Source of the DNA: Allobosea sp. LC85
GTDB lineage: Bacteria > Pseudomonadota > Alphaproteobacteria > Rhizobiales > Beijerinckiaceae
Length of the DNA: 64,000 nucleotides
Direction: 5' to 3'
Assembly (NCBI RefSeq): GCF_000735605.1
Contig: NZ_JPKG01000058.1
Coordinates: 62,001-126,000 of the forward strand
The translations under genes and the position numbers were made by a program. Every line of letters starts with the position of its first letter. Within the stretch, counting starts at the first letter, position 1. Below the pieces are notes generated by a model. That model was given only the letters and a program-made list of their open reading frames with translations. It searched no databases and was not told the DNA's origin. Shown here piece by piece: positions 42,478 to 51,189 of this stretch.

Positions 42478-42852
42478 TCAAGCGGCCTTGCGCGGAACCT
42501 GCGACCGCAGCGGCTGCGATGATTGGCCGATGACCTCCCCGGTCAGCTTGCTGCATTCCGCCATGATCCCCTCGCTGAGATCGGCCAAGGCCTTGCCTTC
42601 GTCGATCAGCTTTTCGGACAGGCTCATCGTGGCCTCGATCTGGCCGGCCTGGAACGCCAGCAGCCCCTCGGCGTCCTTGATCTCGGAGGCCGCCTTCAGG
42701 CGCTCGATTCCCAGGTCCATGCAACTCCGCAGCATCTTCATCTGCAGCGTGCTGAGCTTCTGAAAATTGTCGAGCGCGAGCCTGTTCGTCTCGACGGCAA
42801 CGGTCATTGAATTCTTCCACGGTTCCATCAGGCTGTTCGACAGGTCATGCAT
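42478..42852 (-). CDS. Phasin family protein
   Basis: A 124-aa helical protein: NSMTVAVETNRLALDNFQKL then MKMLRSCMDLGIERLKAASE and LLAFQAGQIEATMSLSEKLI. This pattern of amphipathic helices with QA-x-x-x-x-x-x-LSEKL matches phasin domain proteins, which coat polyhydroxyalkanoate granules or have stress roles. Start ATG 42852 follows GGGAGAC. A PHB depolymerase is encoded at 59275, not adjacent. Confidence 0.82.
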   Translation of the reverse strand: MHDLSNSLMEPWKNSMTVAVETNRLALDNFQKLSTLQMKMLRSCMDLGIERLKAASEIKDAEGLLAFQAGQIEATMSLSEKLIDEGKALADLSEGIMAECSKLTGEVIGQSSQPLRSQVPRKAA

Positions 42853-43303
42853 GGTCGTGTCTCCCGTTGGCTTGTGATTGTGAGCGCTCATGACGGGCAG
42901 CCCTGAAGGAATGCCCGCCAGCTCGCCAGTCTGGACCCCGGCAAGCGACGCCATGACGACAGCGCAGCCGATCGACGCAAACGACCCAACCGCAGCCGGC
43001 TGCAGTCTTGGATGAGGCTGCCTTGGATGAGGCTGAGCCGCATCCGGGTGGAGCGAGAGGTTTTGCTCGTGGATGATGGCGGTTTCCTGACGGGAGACCT
43101 GGCCGCCCCGGCGGCGGCCCTCAGGGCCCTGTCGCTCGCTGACGAAGTCGTGACAGCGGGCGCGAGCCGGGCAGCCCGATGCCGCTTGCACCTTGCAAAG
43201 GCAGGTTCATGATGACAGCAAGACTTGGCTGGCTCCGTCACTGGGATGAGAGGTCAGCGACGGGTTCGGCGTGTGAGTTCCGGGGTTGCGTGGGGAGCGT
43301 CGC
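42853..43303. other. Intergenic region without a recognised gene
   Basis: About 450 nt. Open frames on both strands give Arg/Ala-rich translations without ribosome sites. It includes the 15-bp duplication at 43007. Confidence 0.4.
43007..43036. repeat. 15-bp tandem duplication (x2)
   Basis: CTTGGATGAGGCTGC then CTTGGATGAGGCTGA, one mismatch. Confidence 0.88.
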
Positions 43304-43399
43304 ATGCTTGCGAGGAATAACCTCAGGGCTGTCTGGCTGCGCATCGGGGTCGTGCTGGCTCTGGCCGCACTCGTCATCATCCCGATGCTGCTCAACTAG
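43304..43399 (+). CDS. Single-pass small membrane protein (31 aa)
   Basis: A 31-aa open frame: MLARNNLRAVWLR followed by IGVVLALAALVIIPMLLN, a positively charged N-terminus and one transmembrane helix, in-plus orientation cytoplasmic. GGGGAG lies 6 nt before ATG 43304. No homologue is recalled; its composition and ribosome site make a real small membrane protein plausible. Confidence 0.5.
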   Translation: MLARNNLRAVWLRIGVVLALAALVIIPMLLN

Positions 43400-43603
43400 G
43401 AACGCGAGCCGGCGGCGAACTGGGGAGTTGGCTACGATAGACAACCGAATAGCTCACGCGGCTCCGCGTTATGCGATGCGCTGATCGTGTGCCAAGGGTG
43501 ATCGAGCGCCAGGACAGCAATCCGAGCAATGACGATCCTGCCTCCTCGTCGCTGATCGATCACAACAACCGGTCGCCGCCCGCATCTGTGCGGCCTTGGA
43601 CTG

Positions 43604-43867
43604 TTACAAGCAGAACACCGTCCAGCCTTCGGACGTCTGGCAGAGCATCGGGCGGAGGCCTGAGCCTTGCCTTGCGTCGATGGGGAACATCGTCCGCATC
43701 GCCCCCCTGGCTTCGCGGAGGCGGTCAGCGGCCGTCTCGGCACGGGCTTCGCGCCCGGCCTGCCGCCGGTCGCCGCTGCCGACGCCACCGGTCCAGCCCG
43801 ATACCGTGTCCGAGTCCGGCTCAGTCTCGACAGTCTCGTCCTGAAAGTTCGATGCAGTGCAATCCAT
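43604..43867 (-). CDS. Hypothetical protein (87 aa)
   Basis: An 87-aa frame starting MDCTASNFQDETVETEPDSD, an acidic N-terminus, then a charged helix (AETAADRLREARGAMRTMFP) and the tail CQTSEGWTVFCL. GGGGTG lies about 10 nt before ATG 43867. No family recognised; moderate support from composition and ribosome site. Confidence 0.4.
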   Translation of the reverse strand: MDCTASNFQDETVETEPDSDTVSGWTGGVGSGDRRQAGREARAETAADRLREARGAMRTMFPIDARQGSGLRPMLCQTSEGWTVFCL

Positions 43868-44195
43868 GTCATTCACACCCCGTCTGAAGATTTGGCTCAA
43901 GAGCGGCGGTCCGGGACAGTGAGCCAATCGCCGTCGGGGATGCTTCCGATCAGCTCATCGACGCTGCGGAGGTCGCGTCGTCGCCCCTGCGGCGAAACCG
44001 GCGCAATCTCGGATCGGACCTCACCAAAATGGGGGGCGGCGTGGCCCGGCGCATGTTATTTTCAGCCAAAGTTTTGTTCGGCCCGGCCCAGGACTTGCCC
44101 CAGCCACGCACCGCGTCCTAACGCGATATTGTCCTCATCACCTGCATCAAGGCCCTGGCGTTGGTTCTGGTGATCGCCGTCACGCGACCGCCCTA

Positions 44196-44651
44196 TCAGC
44201 TGGAAAGACGAGGGCGCCCCTTGAAATCGGCGATCAACTCGGCGAGCGGGATCAGTCGGCGCGACACCAGGCCGCCAACCCTGGCGGAGGGGCTCGTGAA
44301 GATGACAAAGCCGGTGGCCTGAACCACCGGGGCGAGCTCGGGCATCGAGAAGGCCGTCTCCATCAGCTCGAATGTCTCGCCGGCATCGGCGGCTTGCCCA
44401 ATATGCAGCCGCACGGCCTCCGCTGTTTCCTTGGGCGATGCGCGAAGCAATTGCCCATACGCATCCGCCGCGGCCCAGACAGCAGCGTAGAACGCCAGTC
44501 TGTTGTCGAACATGCGGCCGGCATCGCTGTCGCCAGACACGGCGCTGATTTCAGCAGCGGTGTTGAGCATGCCGATGAAGTCGTCCAGCCGGGCAGCGAT
44601 CGTGGCCGCCTTCGACCGATGGGAAAACTCATCGAACATCGTCACGTCCAT
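44196..44651 (-). CDS. Hypothetical protein (about 151 aa)
   Basis: A soluble alpha-helical protein: AARLDDFIGMLNTAAEISAV, then RLAFYAAVWAAADAYGQLLR and a C-terminal LIPLAELIADFKGRP. Base composition by codon position looks coding. The start is unclear: ATG 44651 (MDVTMFDEFS) is proposed, but the frame runs to 44738 and no strong ribosome site stands out. No family recognised. Confidence 0.5.
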   Translation of the reverse strand: MDVTMFDEFSHRSKAATIAARLDDFIGMLNTAAEISAVSGDSDAGRMFDNRLAFYAAVWAAADAYGQLLRASPKETAEAVRLHIGQAADAGETFELMETAFSMPELAPVVQATGFVIFTSPSARVGGLVSRRLIPLAELIADFKGRPRLSS

Positions 44652-44957
44652 CGTTTCGGGTGCGGACGCGATCATCCGCGATAAGCGAAATCGGACAGAC
44701 CGCGGCGCAAGGCCCCATTTTCGAAGCTGCGCTAACACGGCGCCTCGCGCGGCAACTTGCGCCTTGACGCCAATGAGTTGCTATTTCCAGCCAGGTGCCG
44801 GGAGCGCCTGATCGCTCCGGAGGGCGCGCTGAGGTCTTCCAGGCGCACTCCGTTGGCGTCCCTCATTACAGCTCGTGCGAGGCCTGCATCGCAGCTCAGC
44901 TGCGAAGCACCACCGCAGGGAGAGGCGGAAGCGCCCCGCACGCACATCCTGCCGGGA

Positions 44958-45052
44958 TGTCCGATGGTCAGGCTAAAACATGAGTCGGCCAAAGGCCTTA
45001 GGCGCAATGACTCAACGTCCACAATAAGGTGAAGGCCGCCCTGGACCGCGCT
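44958..45052. repeat. Diverged duplicated segment, copy A
   Basis: About 95 nt that align with 45597-45689. Shared blocks are CGATGGTCAGGCTAAAA / CGACGGTCAGGCCAAAA, GGCGCAATGACTCA / GCGCGATGACTCA, and CCACAATAAGGTGAAGGC / CCACAATAAGGCGAAGGC. Confidence 0.7.
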
Positions 45053-45110
45053 GCCGGCATTCCCGGCCTAGATCGCCGCTCGCCCCACCGGACGCAATGT
45101 GGCGATCTAT

Positions 45111-45170
45111 CTCTTTGCATTGCATCGGATTTTTCCGAAAAGCGGATTCCACTTCTCGGTCCGATGCTCT
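45111..45170 (+). repeat. Family A intergenic repeat, copy 10 (second hairpin, diverged)
   Basis: GCATCGGATTTTTCCGAAAA and TTCTCGGTCCGATGC form hairpin 2; hairpin 1 is absent. It follows duplicated segment A and is followed by a GGCCAGCGA block also found after copy B. Confidence 0.8.
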
Positions 45171-45247
45171 CGGCTTCGCTCCGTCGGCCAGCGATCTGTC
45201 CGGCAACCATCTGCCGTCGCAACAGATCTCGGCATGACGATTGAGGA

Positions 45248-45424
45248 ATGATCCGCGCTGCCAGCGGGCTCCTGGAAGACCGCGCGGTCGAGGAACTCGC
45301 GCAGTCCCGCGGGGTCGGCCGGGAGACGGTTCGCGGTCAGGTCAAGGCGGTGCTGGCGAAAACCGGGTGCCGCTCGCAGGCCGGTTTCATCAGGCGGCTG
45401 GCTCCATTGACGACAGCGGCCTGA
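45248..45424 (+). pseudogene. LuxR-type helix-turn-helix remnant (58 aa)
   Basis: Reads AASGLLEDRAVEELAQSRGV then GRETVRGQVKAVLAKTGCRS and QAGFIRRL. This matches the recognition part of a LuxR C-terminal HTH (AxxxGVSxxTVRxxLKxVxxKTGCxxQAxLVRxL). The rest of the regulator is missing. GAGG precedes the ATG, so a short product is possible, but it is best read as the 3' end of a lost gene. The intact LuxR gene at 46522 is not its source (different sequence). Confidence 0.65.
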
Positions 45425-45596
45425 GAGGCAGCCCCGGGGCGGGCGTCCGGGGAACAGAGAGGATCGCGGCACAGGCGAAACGGCGCTTCCCGGCAGGCGA
45501 TCCGCGCCTGGCCCTCGTCTGGCCCCCCACACCAGGCCCGTCGGCCCGAGAGAACCTCCGCAAGGGCAAGCGCCTTGCCCGCAGACCCTGTTCGCG

Positions 45597-45689
45597 TGTT
45601 CGACGGTCAGGCCAAAATCCGAGTCGACTGAGGATCTTGCGCGCGATGACTCATCAACCACAATAAGGCGAAGGCAACCCCGCGACCGA
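45597..45689. repeat. Diverged duplicated segment, copy B
   Basis: Partner of 44958-45052; the similarity resumes beyond it as GGCTCCGCCGGCCAGCGA, matching CGCTCCGTCGGCCAGCGA after copy A. Confidence 0.7.
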
Positions 45690-45870
45690 GCTACGGACGG
45701 TTCCGACCATGGCTTGGCTCCGCCGGCCAGCGAGCGGCCTGCCAATCACGCGCTCCCGGATCACGAAGAGCATGGCGGCCTCCCCGCTCGCGCGGAGCGA
45801 GCGTGAATTCCCAACTCGGCTCACAGCGGGTCCGCCCCCCTGCGCCCGGGGGCGCTGCTGGGACGGGGGT

Positions 45871-46200
45871 CTAGCGCTTGGCCGTCGTGACCGGCCCGAG
45901 CGCAAGAATGCTGTCATAGAGCGCCAGCGCCTCGTCGACGCGGCCGGCATAGCAGACCGAGCGCGCGCTGCGCTGCGTCTCAACCGCGCCAAGCAGCCGC
46001 TCCGGAGGCAGGATCGCGGCCTCGCCATGATCCTCGATCAGGGTGATGGTCGTGATCTCCTTCGCGGCGCATTCGCGGGAAAATCCTGACTGGTCCTGCG
46101 CCATTGCGGCCGTCGCCATCCCCAGGGAGGCGCCGAGGATAAACCCGAGACGGGCACGGCGAACTCCGATGATCGGGCCGGAAAAGCTCGAAACAGCCAT
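45871..46200 (-). CDS. Secreted hypothetical protein (109 aa)
   Basis: A 109-aa protein with a signal peptide of about 35 residues (ARLGFILGASLGMATAAMAQ). The mature part is DQSGFSRECAAKEITTITLI then EDHGEAAILPPERL and YAGRVDEALALYDSILAL, with two Cys. The helical end looks like half a TPR motif. GAGGAGAGAAG before ATG 46200 is a strong ribosome site. No family recognised. Confidence 0.72.
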   Translation of the reverse strand: MAVSSFSGPIIGVRRARLGFILGASLGMATAAMAQDQSGFSRECAAKEITTITLIEDHGEAAILPPERLLGAVETQRSARSVCYAGRVDEALALYDSILALGPVTTAKR

Positions 46201-46416
46201 CGCTTCTCTCCTCGCGCGAGTGCTCGCGACCACGCCCAGCTTTGGCAGGACGCGGCCCCGGCTCTGATCCAGGATCGGACAGATGGGCCATGCTAGGCAG
46301 CCGGCTCGCATCCGCATCATCGGAACCGATGAGGCCGCCGACCGAATCGCGTCTGAGAGCGGATGCCCCGGCGCCGGGCGCGCGCATTCAGGCAGGCTCG
46401 GGCGGGTTCAGGCGAG

Positions 46417-46526
46417 TTTAAAGCATCGGCCCGAAACGTGGATTGCGGTTTTTGGGGGAAAGCCGATGCAAACACAAAAAGCTTAGATCATCGAACGGGA
46501 TACGATATCCGGTCCGATGATCTAAG
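46417..46526 (-). repeat. Family A intergenic repeat, copy 11 (full, inverted)
   Basis: Reverse-oriented full copy: TTTAAAGCATCGGCCCGAAA at its left, GGTCCGATGATCTAA at its right. The right end supplies the TAG stop (46522-46524) of the minus-strand LuxR gene. Confidence 0.9.
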
Positions 46527-47685
46527 CGCGTGGGGCAGGCAGCTGCGAGGCCCGGATCGGCGGCGTCGAGTTGTGCAGCAATTGCAGGAGCTTGCTCTGC
46601 CGCGACGTGCCGGTCTTGGAGAACATGTGCTGCAGATGGGTCCGAAGGGTCGGCTCGCTGATGCCGAGCATGTCGGCCGCCTCCTTGCCGCCCAGCCCCT
46701 CGGCCAGCGCCAGCAGCACGCGCAGTTCGCCACCGGTCAGCCCATGCAGCCGGGCAAAGGCCTCCCCCGGCATCAGCGGCGCCTGGACGGGGTCCTGCAT
46801 GAACACGGCGCAGGACGCAGAAAAGGGGGCAACGGTGCTGCGGCGCTGACCGGACGCGACCGGAAGGAAGGTTGCGACATAGCCGGCGCCCCCGGCATCC
46901 GGGATCGCCAGCGAATGCGCGCTCGTGTCGATTTCGGTGTCGTCGCGCCCGGCCTGGTCGATCGCCCTGGACAGAACCGCACGCGCCGCCGGATCCGTGG
47001 GGGAAAGCCGGTTGTTCACGAGCCGGATCGAACCGCCGGTCCTGACCTGGCGCTCGGCGGCGGCATTCATGTAGACGACGCGGCCATCGCGTGCGGTGAG
47101 GTAAACACCCGCGACCAGGGCATCGAGCGTCCGTTCCAGCATCTCCGATTTCAGCGTCCTGATATCGAGCGCATCGGAGATGGCGAGCGCGCGGCAGACA
47201 TGCGGGGCGAGAAGCTTGAAGAGGTCGATCTCACGCTTCTGATAATGCGCGATCTTTTCGCTGCGGGAGGCATGCAGCGAGGCCATGCGGCCACCGGTCC
47301 GCAATGCGGGAAACCAGATGATGTCCTGCACGCCAAAGGGCTTCCGCACATCGCTGAAAAACCTGCTCTCGACCAGTTCGGAGTGGTTCATCGAGAGCGC
47401 GCTGACATCGCCGAGATTCGAGACGAAATCGGCAGCGGCCATCGGGCTCTTCGCATAATGCGCTCCCAGCTGCTCCAGGAATTCCTGCCGGTACCCGAAG
47501 ACGAAAAGCTGGTCGTTCAGCATATGCCTGAGATCGTGAACGCAGATCCCGCCTGCCGTGCTTTCGCAGAGGGCAGCAATACTTCGGCAAGCGTCCGGCC
47601 ACTGGTGTGGGTCGAGCGCGCAATCATAGATTATGCCGATCGTGTCGGATAAGGCCTGGGCTGAGGCTCCGTCGAGATTAGCCAT
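46522..47685 (-). CDS. LuxR-family transcriptional regulator
   Basis: A 387-aa regulator with a long N-terminal sensor part (GAF/PAS-like; VYLTARDGRVVYMNAAAERQ near residue 200) and a C-terminal LuxR HTH at about 318-375 (LTGGELRVLLALAEGLGGKE then AADMLGISEPTLRTHLQHMF, SKTGTSRQSKL). No receiver domain is present, so it probably senses a small ligand. The upstream 130 nt are AT-rich. The stop codon comes from a family A repeat. No target gene can be named. Confidence 0.9.
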   Translation of the reverse strand: MANLDGASAQALSDTIGIIYDCALDPHQWPDACRSIAALCESTAGGICVHDLRHMLNDQLFVFGYRQEFLEQLGAHYAKSPMAAADFVSNLGDVSALSMNHSELVESRFFSDVRKPFGVQDIIWFPALRTGGRMASLHASRSEKIAHYQKREIDLFKLLAPHVCRALAISDALDIRTLKSEMLERTLDALVAGVYLTARDGRVVYMNAAAERQVRTGGSIRLVNNRLSPTDPAARAVLSRAIDQAGRDDTEIDTSAHSLAIPDAGGAGYVATFLPVASGQRRSTVAPFSASCAVFMQDPVQAPLMPGEAFARLHGLTGGELRVLLALAEGLGGKEAADMLGISEPTLRTHLQHMFSKTGTSRQSKLLQLLHNSTPPIRASQLPAPRA

Positions 47686-48105
47686 GTGCAGTCCCCAGCC
47701 CGTTGGATGCCGCTAATACCTGCTGTTAGTTTGACCAGATGAAGAATGCTGCACGACGACAAAGAATGACACAACATCTTTGGCCGGGAAATACTGGAAC
47801 TCCGGGCTCTCCCCAAAGCAATATGACGTATGGTCAATTACCAATTCCGGCGCACGGCGCCGCCGCCCGATCGTGCAGAGATCGATCGTGCAGGGATGGG
47901 AGGTCGCGGTTTCCCCGGAGCTCGGCCCCAGCGCGTAGCGTCCAGGTGCGCAGCTGGAATGGGATGCGATGTCACGGCGCGAGGACGTCGACGCGCCCGA
48001 GCCCGGCCACCGGCAGGCGGTACAGCAGCAGGCTCATCGCTTCCGATGATGTGGCGGCTGCGGTCGATTGGCTAGAATTGCGCATCGCCATTCCTGGAGG
48101 CTGTC
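47686..48105. other. Intergenic region, divergent promoters
   Basis: About 420 nt between the LuxR gene and the small plus-strand gene. The LuxR-proximal third is AT-rich for this genome. A 39-codon minus-strand frame (47972-48091, ending LYRLPVAGLGRVDVLAP) is present but too weakly supported to call. Confidence 0.4.
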
Positions 48106-48378
48106 ATGCTGGCTCGTGCCGATGCGCTCCCCCTCGCCGGAGATCCCGTCCGTGAGCCGCTATGGCCACAGGCTGTCACGCAATCGCTTCTGGAACGCTG
48201 CGATCTCACCAGGACAGCGGATACCGGGAAAGCGGAACCTGCCCAGCCCCCGCTGCAGGTCACACCGGAGCTCATGGCATTCTACAGGAACCACGCCCAT
48301 GATCTGCGGGCCGAGGCGATCCGGAATGCGCAAACCGCTGTCTGGTCTTTCCTCGCCAGGATCGTCCGGCAGCGTTGA
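48106..48378 (+). CDS. Conserved small hypothetical protein (90 aa)
   Basis: A 90-aa protein. The C-terminal part, TPELMAFYRNHAHDLRAEAI then RNAQTAVWSFLARIVRQR, matches a short helical motif seen in small Hyphomicrobiales proteins of unknown function (xELMAFYRxxAHxLRAEAxR). The N-terminal half is variable. GGAGG lies 6 nt before the ATG. Confidence 0.72.
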   Translation: MLARADALPLAGDPVREPLWPQAVTQSLLERCDLTRTADTGKAEPAQPPLQVTPELMAFYRNHAHDLRAEAIRNAQTAVWSFLARIVRQR

Positions 48379-48458
48379 CGGCCATGTGGCGATGAGGCCC
48401 GGGATCGATCGCGAGCCGATCGCCGGACGCGCCTCGGGCCTCTCCGCGAAGCCGGCCC

Positions 48459-48647
48459 CTGATGCAGGACACCGAGCAGCACCGCCGCATCGAAACCCGC
48501 GTCTTCCGGCAGGCTCTCGACCGTTCCCAGGCGGAGCTCCACGGTATCACCAAGCCCTTGCGCCGCAATCCGCCGGGCCGCAAGCGCGAGCATTGGCTGC
48601 GAAGGATCGACGCCGACGCAGCGCCAGCGCTCGCAGGGCCCGGCCCT
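48459..48647 (-). pseudogene. Internal fragment of a class I SAM methyltransferase
   Basis: Reads CVGVDPSQPMLALAARRIAA then QGLGDTVELRLGTVESLPED and AGFDAAVLLGVLH, which covers motif II to motif IV of a SAM methyltransferase (GVDxSxxML..., FDAAVLLGVLHH). The motif I glycine loop, the N-terminus and the C-terminus are absent. It lies next to the tandem family A array. Confidence 0.7.
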
Positions 48648-48698
48648 GCCCTGCGACACTCGCAACGGCTTGGCACGAGACATCTGCGCCGCCCATGA

Positions 48699-48925
48699 GA
48701 TCATCAGACCGGATATTTTTTCCAGGCCGATGCTCTAATCTTATTGCGCTTGCATCGCCCGCCCCGAAAACCGCACTCCACTTTTCGGGCCGATGCCTTG
48801 AACTTTTTGTGTCGGCATCGACCGCCCCGAAAACCGCACTCCACTTTTCGGGCCGATGCCTTGAACTTTTTGTGTCGGCATCGGCTGCCGCGAAAACTGC
48901 ACTCCACTTTTCGAGCCGATGCCTT
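48699..48925 (+). repeat. Family A intergenic repeat, tandem array (copy 12)
   Basis: A degraded hairpin 1 (GATCATCAGACCGG then CAGGCCGATGCTC) is followed by three hairpin-2 units in tandem. The unit period is 63 bp, shown by GAACTTTTTGTG at 48800 and 48863. Each unit carries CGAAAAC and CCACTTTTCG. This is the only tandem amplification of the repeat in the window. Confidence 0.9.
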
Positions 48926-48945
48926 GGGCCCCGAACCGGGCTCGT

Positions 48946-50499
48946 TCAGTTCTCCGGCTCAGGCAGCGGCGCGACCGCCGGTGCGTTCAGCACGCTGCCA
49001 TCCGGCGCAAAATGGGAGCCATGGCAGGGACAATCCCAGCACAGTTCAAACGAGTTCCACTTCAGATCACAGCCAAGATGCGTACAGGCCGCCGACCGTT
49101 CAAACAGCTCCCCGCTCTCGTCGCGATAGGCGGCAATCCTGGCCGTGCCGCGGGGAATGATCGCCCCTTGCCCGGGAAGCAGATCCTCGACCGAGCCGGG
49201 CGATGACGCGGCGCCGGAAGGGGCTGGGTCATTCTCCGAGGTTTCTTGCCCGCCAGCCTCCTGCCCTGACGCTTCCTGCCCTGACGCTTCCTGCCCTGAC
49301 GCATCGCCTGGGGTGCGAGCCGGGTCATAGACGCCGGCATAGGGGCTGATATCGCCGGCGATCATCTCCGGGATCATCACGCTGGCAATGACGCCGTGGG
49401 TGATGCCCTGGCCGGAATCCCCGGTCGTGACGTAGATGCGCTTGCAGTCAGGCCCCAGGCCGATGAACGCAGAGTAGTCGCGTGTTTCCATCACCTGTCC
49501 GGACCAGCGATGCGTTTCCTCTCCGAGCCCGGGCACCAGCAACCGGATCCAGGCTTCGAGAGCGGCGAACCCTGCGATCGCATGATCCTTTTCGCCCGTC
49601 TTGTGGTCCTCGCCGCCGACGATCAGCAAATCCTGTCCGTCGGCTGCAGCGGCGAGGCGAACATAGTGATAGGGATCGAACGTATCCCAATACAGCCGGT
49701 CCTCCAGTTCCCCGTGTTTCAGGGCGAAGGCCATCGCATAGCTGCGGTACGGCACCTGTTTGCGGTGAAAGCCGGCGGATGCATGGATCGGCGAATTGGT
49801 CGCGACCACAGCATGAGACGCCATGACCCGATGGCCATTCGCCAGCGTCAGTCGAACCATGTCGCCCTGCTCCTCGAGCTTGTCGACCGCGGTGTTCGGG
49901 TGAAGGCGTCCGCCCTTCGCTTCAAATGCGCGACAAAGGCCCTGCAAGTATTTCAAGGGATGGAACGCCGCCTGATTGGGGTACCGGAGATAAGGGGCTT
50001 CCTCGAGACCCCGCAGAGCGAGCCCCTTGGCAGGGGTGACCTCGACCGCCAGTTTTGCAGCGGCTTCGATTTCGTCCTGGAGGACGCTCTCCTTGCTCGA
50101 CGGATCGAGGAACAGGATGCCGTCGAGCCAGCGAAATTCACAATCGATGCCTTCCCTGGACTGGATGGCCTCGATCCGATCGACGGCAGCGCTGTGACTC
50201 TCCTGAAACCCGCGGGCGATTTCGGGGCCGCGCTTCGAAACCAGCTTGGCCAGTGAATCATCGCAGATCGGCGCAAGATGCGCGGTGGTCCGTGCCGTCA
50301 TGCCGCCCGCGATCTCGCCGCGGTCCAGGACGGCAACGGAGAGCCCGCGTCGGAGCAGTTCATAGCCAATCGACAAGCCGGCGATGCCCGCACCGATCAC
50401 CGCGACATCGATGGTGAGGTCGATCTCGAGCGGCCTGGCATGGCTCGCGACCTTCACGTCCATCCAGACGGAGCGGCTATGTTCCTGCATCGCATTCAT
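48946..50499 (-). CDS. FAD-dependent oxidoreductase with C-terminal Rieske [2Fe-2S] domain
   Basis: A 517-aa protein. Residues 25-395 are a DAO-type FAD domain (TIDVAVIGAGIAGLSIGYEL near 30; YVTTGDSGQGITHGVIAS near 375). Residues 395-445 are a low-complexity linker with the pentad SGQEA repeated. Residues 445-517 are a Rieske domain with both ligand pairs visible: CTHLGC (Cys-x-His) and CPCHGSHF (Cys-x-x-His). Such fusions pass electrons from an amine-type substrate through FAD to an iron-sulphur centre; the substrate is unknown. Start ATG 50499 follows GGAGG; the longer frame is not used. Confidence 0.9.
   Translation of the reverse strand: MNAMQEHSRSVWMDVKVASHARPLEIDLTIDVAVIGAGIAGLSIGYELLRRGLSVAVLDRGEIAGGMTARTTAHLAPICDDSLAKLVSKRGPEIARGFQESHSAAVDRIEAIQSREGIDCEFRWLDGILFLDPSSKESVLQDEIEAAAKLAVEVTPAKGLALRGLEEAPYLRYPNQAAFHPLKYLQGLCRAFEAKGGRLHPNTAVDKLEEQGDMVRLTLANGHRVMASHAVVATNSPIHASAGFHRKQVPYRSYAMAFALKHGELEDRLYWDTFDPYHYVRLAAAADGQDLLIVGGEDHKTGEKDHAIAGFAALEAWIRLLVPGLGEETHRWSGQVMETRDYSAFIGLGPDCKRIYVTTGDSGQGITHGVIASVMIPEMIAGDISPYAGVYDPARTPGDASGQEASGQEASGQEAGGQETSENDPAPSGAASSPGSVEDLLPGQGAIIPRGTARIAAYRDESGELFERSAACTHLGCDLKWNSFELCWDCPCHGSHFAPDGSVLNAPAVAPLPEPEN
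49261..49305. repeat. 15-bp tandem repeat (x3) in the FAD/Rieske linker
   Basis: CTGCCCTGACGCTTC at 49261, 49276 and, with one change, 49291. It is in frame, encodes the pentad repeat of the interdomain linker, and could vary in copy number. Confidence 0.92.
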
Positions 50500-50687
50500 C
50501 GGACAACCTCCACGCCTTGCGAGGAGCAACGCCAATGCCTGCCCTTGGTTCGCATACGGAGCGAAGATTGCCCGGGTATGGTCACTTGCGAGCCCGATGC
50601 GCCCCGCCGATCCTGCCGACGTCGCCCCGTACCAGACAGCTGGCCGACAGCAGGTTCGCCACCTCACTCTTCGGACGCGCGTGGCAT

Positions 50688-50951
50688 CTAGCTTTGGCGC
50701 AGCAATGGAGGAGCCGGTGTCAGCCACCGGCTGTTCAGTGTCAGTTTCGCAGCGAGAATGGGGGTTCCATCAGCGTAGCGAATTCTTAGATCGACGCTGA
50801 GATCATCACTGGTCTCGATATGCTCAGCGATGATGTCGCCCAGGCTCGAAAGCGCCTAAAGGCGCGCAGCGGCGTGGTCCTCAAGATCAATTCCATGATC
50901 ATCCACGACGAGCTGGGTGTTGATCTCGATGTCGAAGAAATACTGGGCCTC
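50688..50951 (-). pseudogene. DUF6894 pseudogene with lost start codon and nonsense mutation
   Basis: A near copy of the intact gene at 52527. It reads AQYFFDIEINTQLVVDDHG, then DLEDHAAARL, TAG, ALSSLGDIIAEHIE and IRYADGTPILAAKLTL in one frame. The initiating ATG is replaced by GAG (50951-50949), and a Ser codon has become TAG (50858-50856). The rest of the frame is open to TAG at 50690-50688. Confidence 0.88.
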
Positions 50952-50976
50952 AACGACCGCAACGTCGACAGGTTCC
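50952..50976 (-). promoter_or_regulatory. EcfG-type promoter in front of the DUF6894 pseudogene
   Basis: Minus strand GGAAC (50976-50972), 16-nt spacer, CGTT (50955-50952). Full consensus, and it begins at the very base where the start codon was lost. In the intact copy the corresponding -10 is TGTT. Confidence 0.65.
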
Positions 50977-51189
50977 CCGGTTCTGCGCAGCATCAGGACC
51001 CGGTATGCGATCAGGTCGCAGTCGCCGATCCACGGTTTCCATCGGCTGGGAAGGCGCTGGGACGGCAACCGTCCTGGACGAGCAGCGTGATCGCGGCTCG
51101 AACGCTCGTCACCGCGTAACCTCGCCACGATCTGGAACCTTCGGCCAGCTCACGCGTTTCGTCTCCGTACCACTCATGACCCCTGACTT

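Noticed and set aside
47972-48091. 39-codon minus-strand frame ending in LPVAGLGRVDVLAP
   Set aside because: No good ribosome site and no known relative; kept only as a note.
48704-48907. Minus-strand 67-codon frame with repeated KASARKVECGFRG
   Set aside because: It is only a translation of the tandem family A repeat. The same peptide appears in many frames wherever the repeat lies.
48699-48925. Possible CRISPR array (regular 63-bp period)
   Set aside because: The units have no unique spacers; the whole 63 bp repeats and matches hairpin 2 of the dispersed intergenic element. No cas gene is near.
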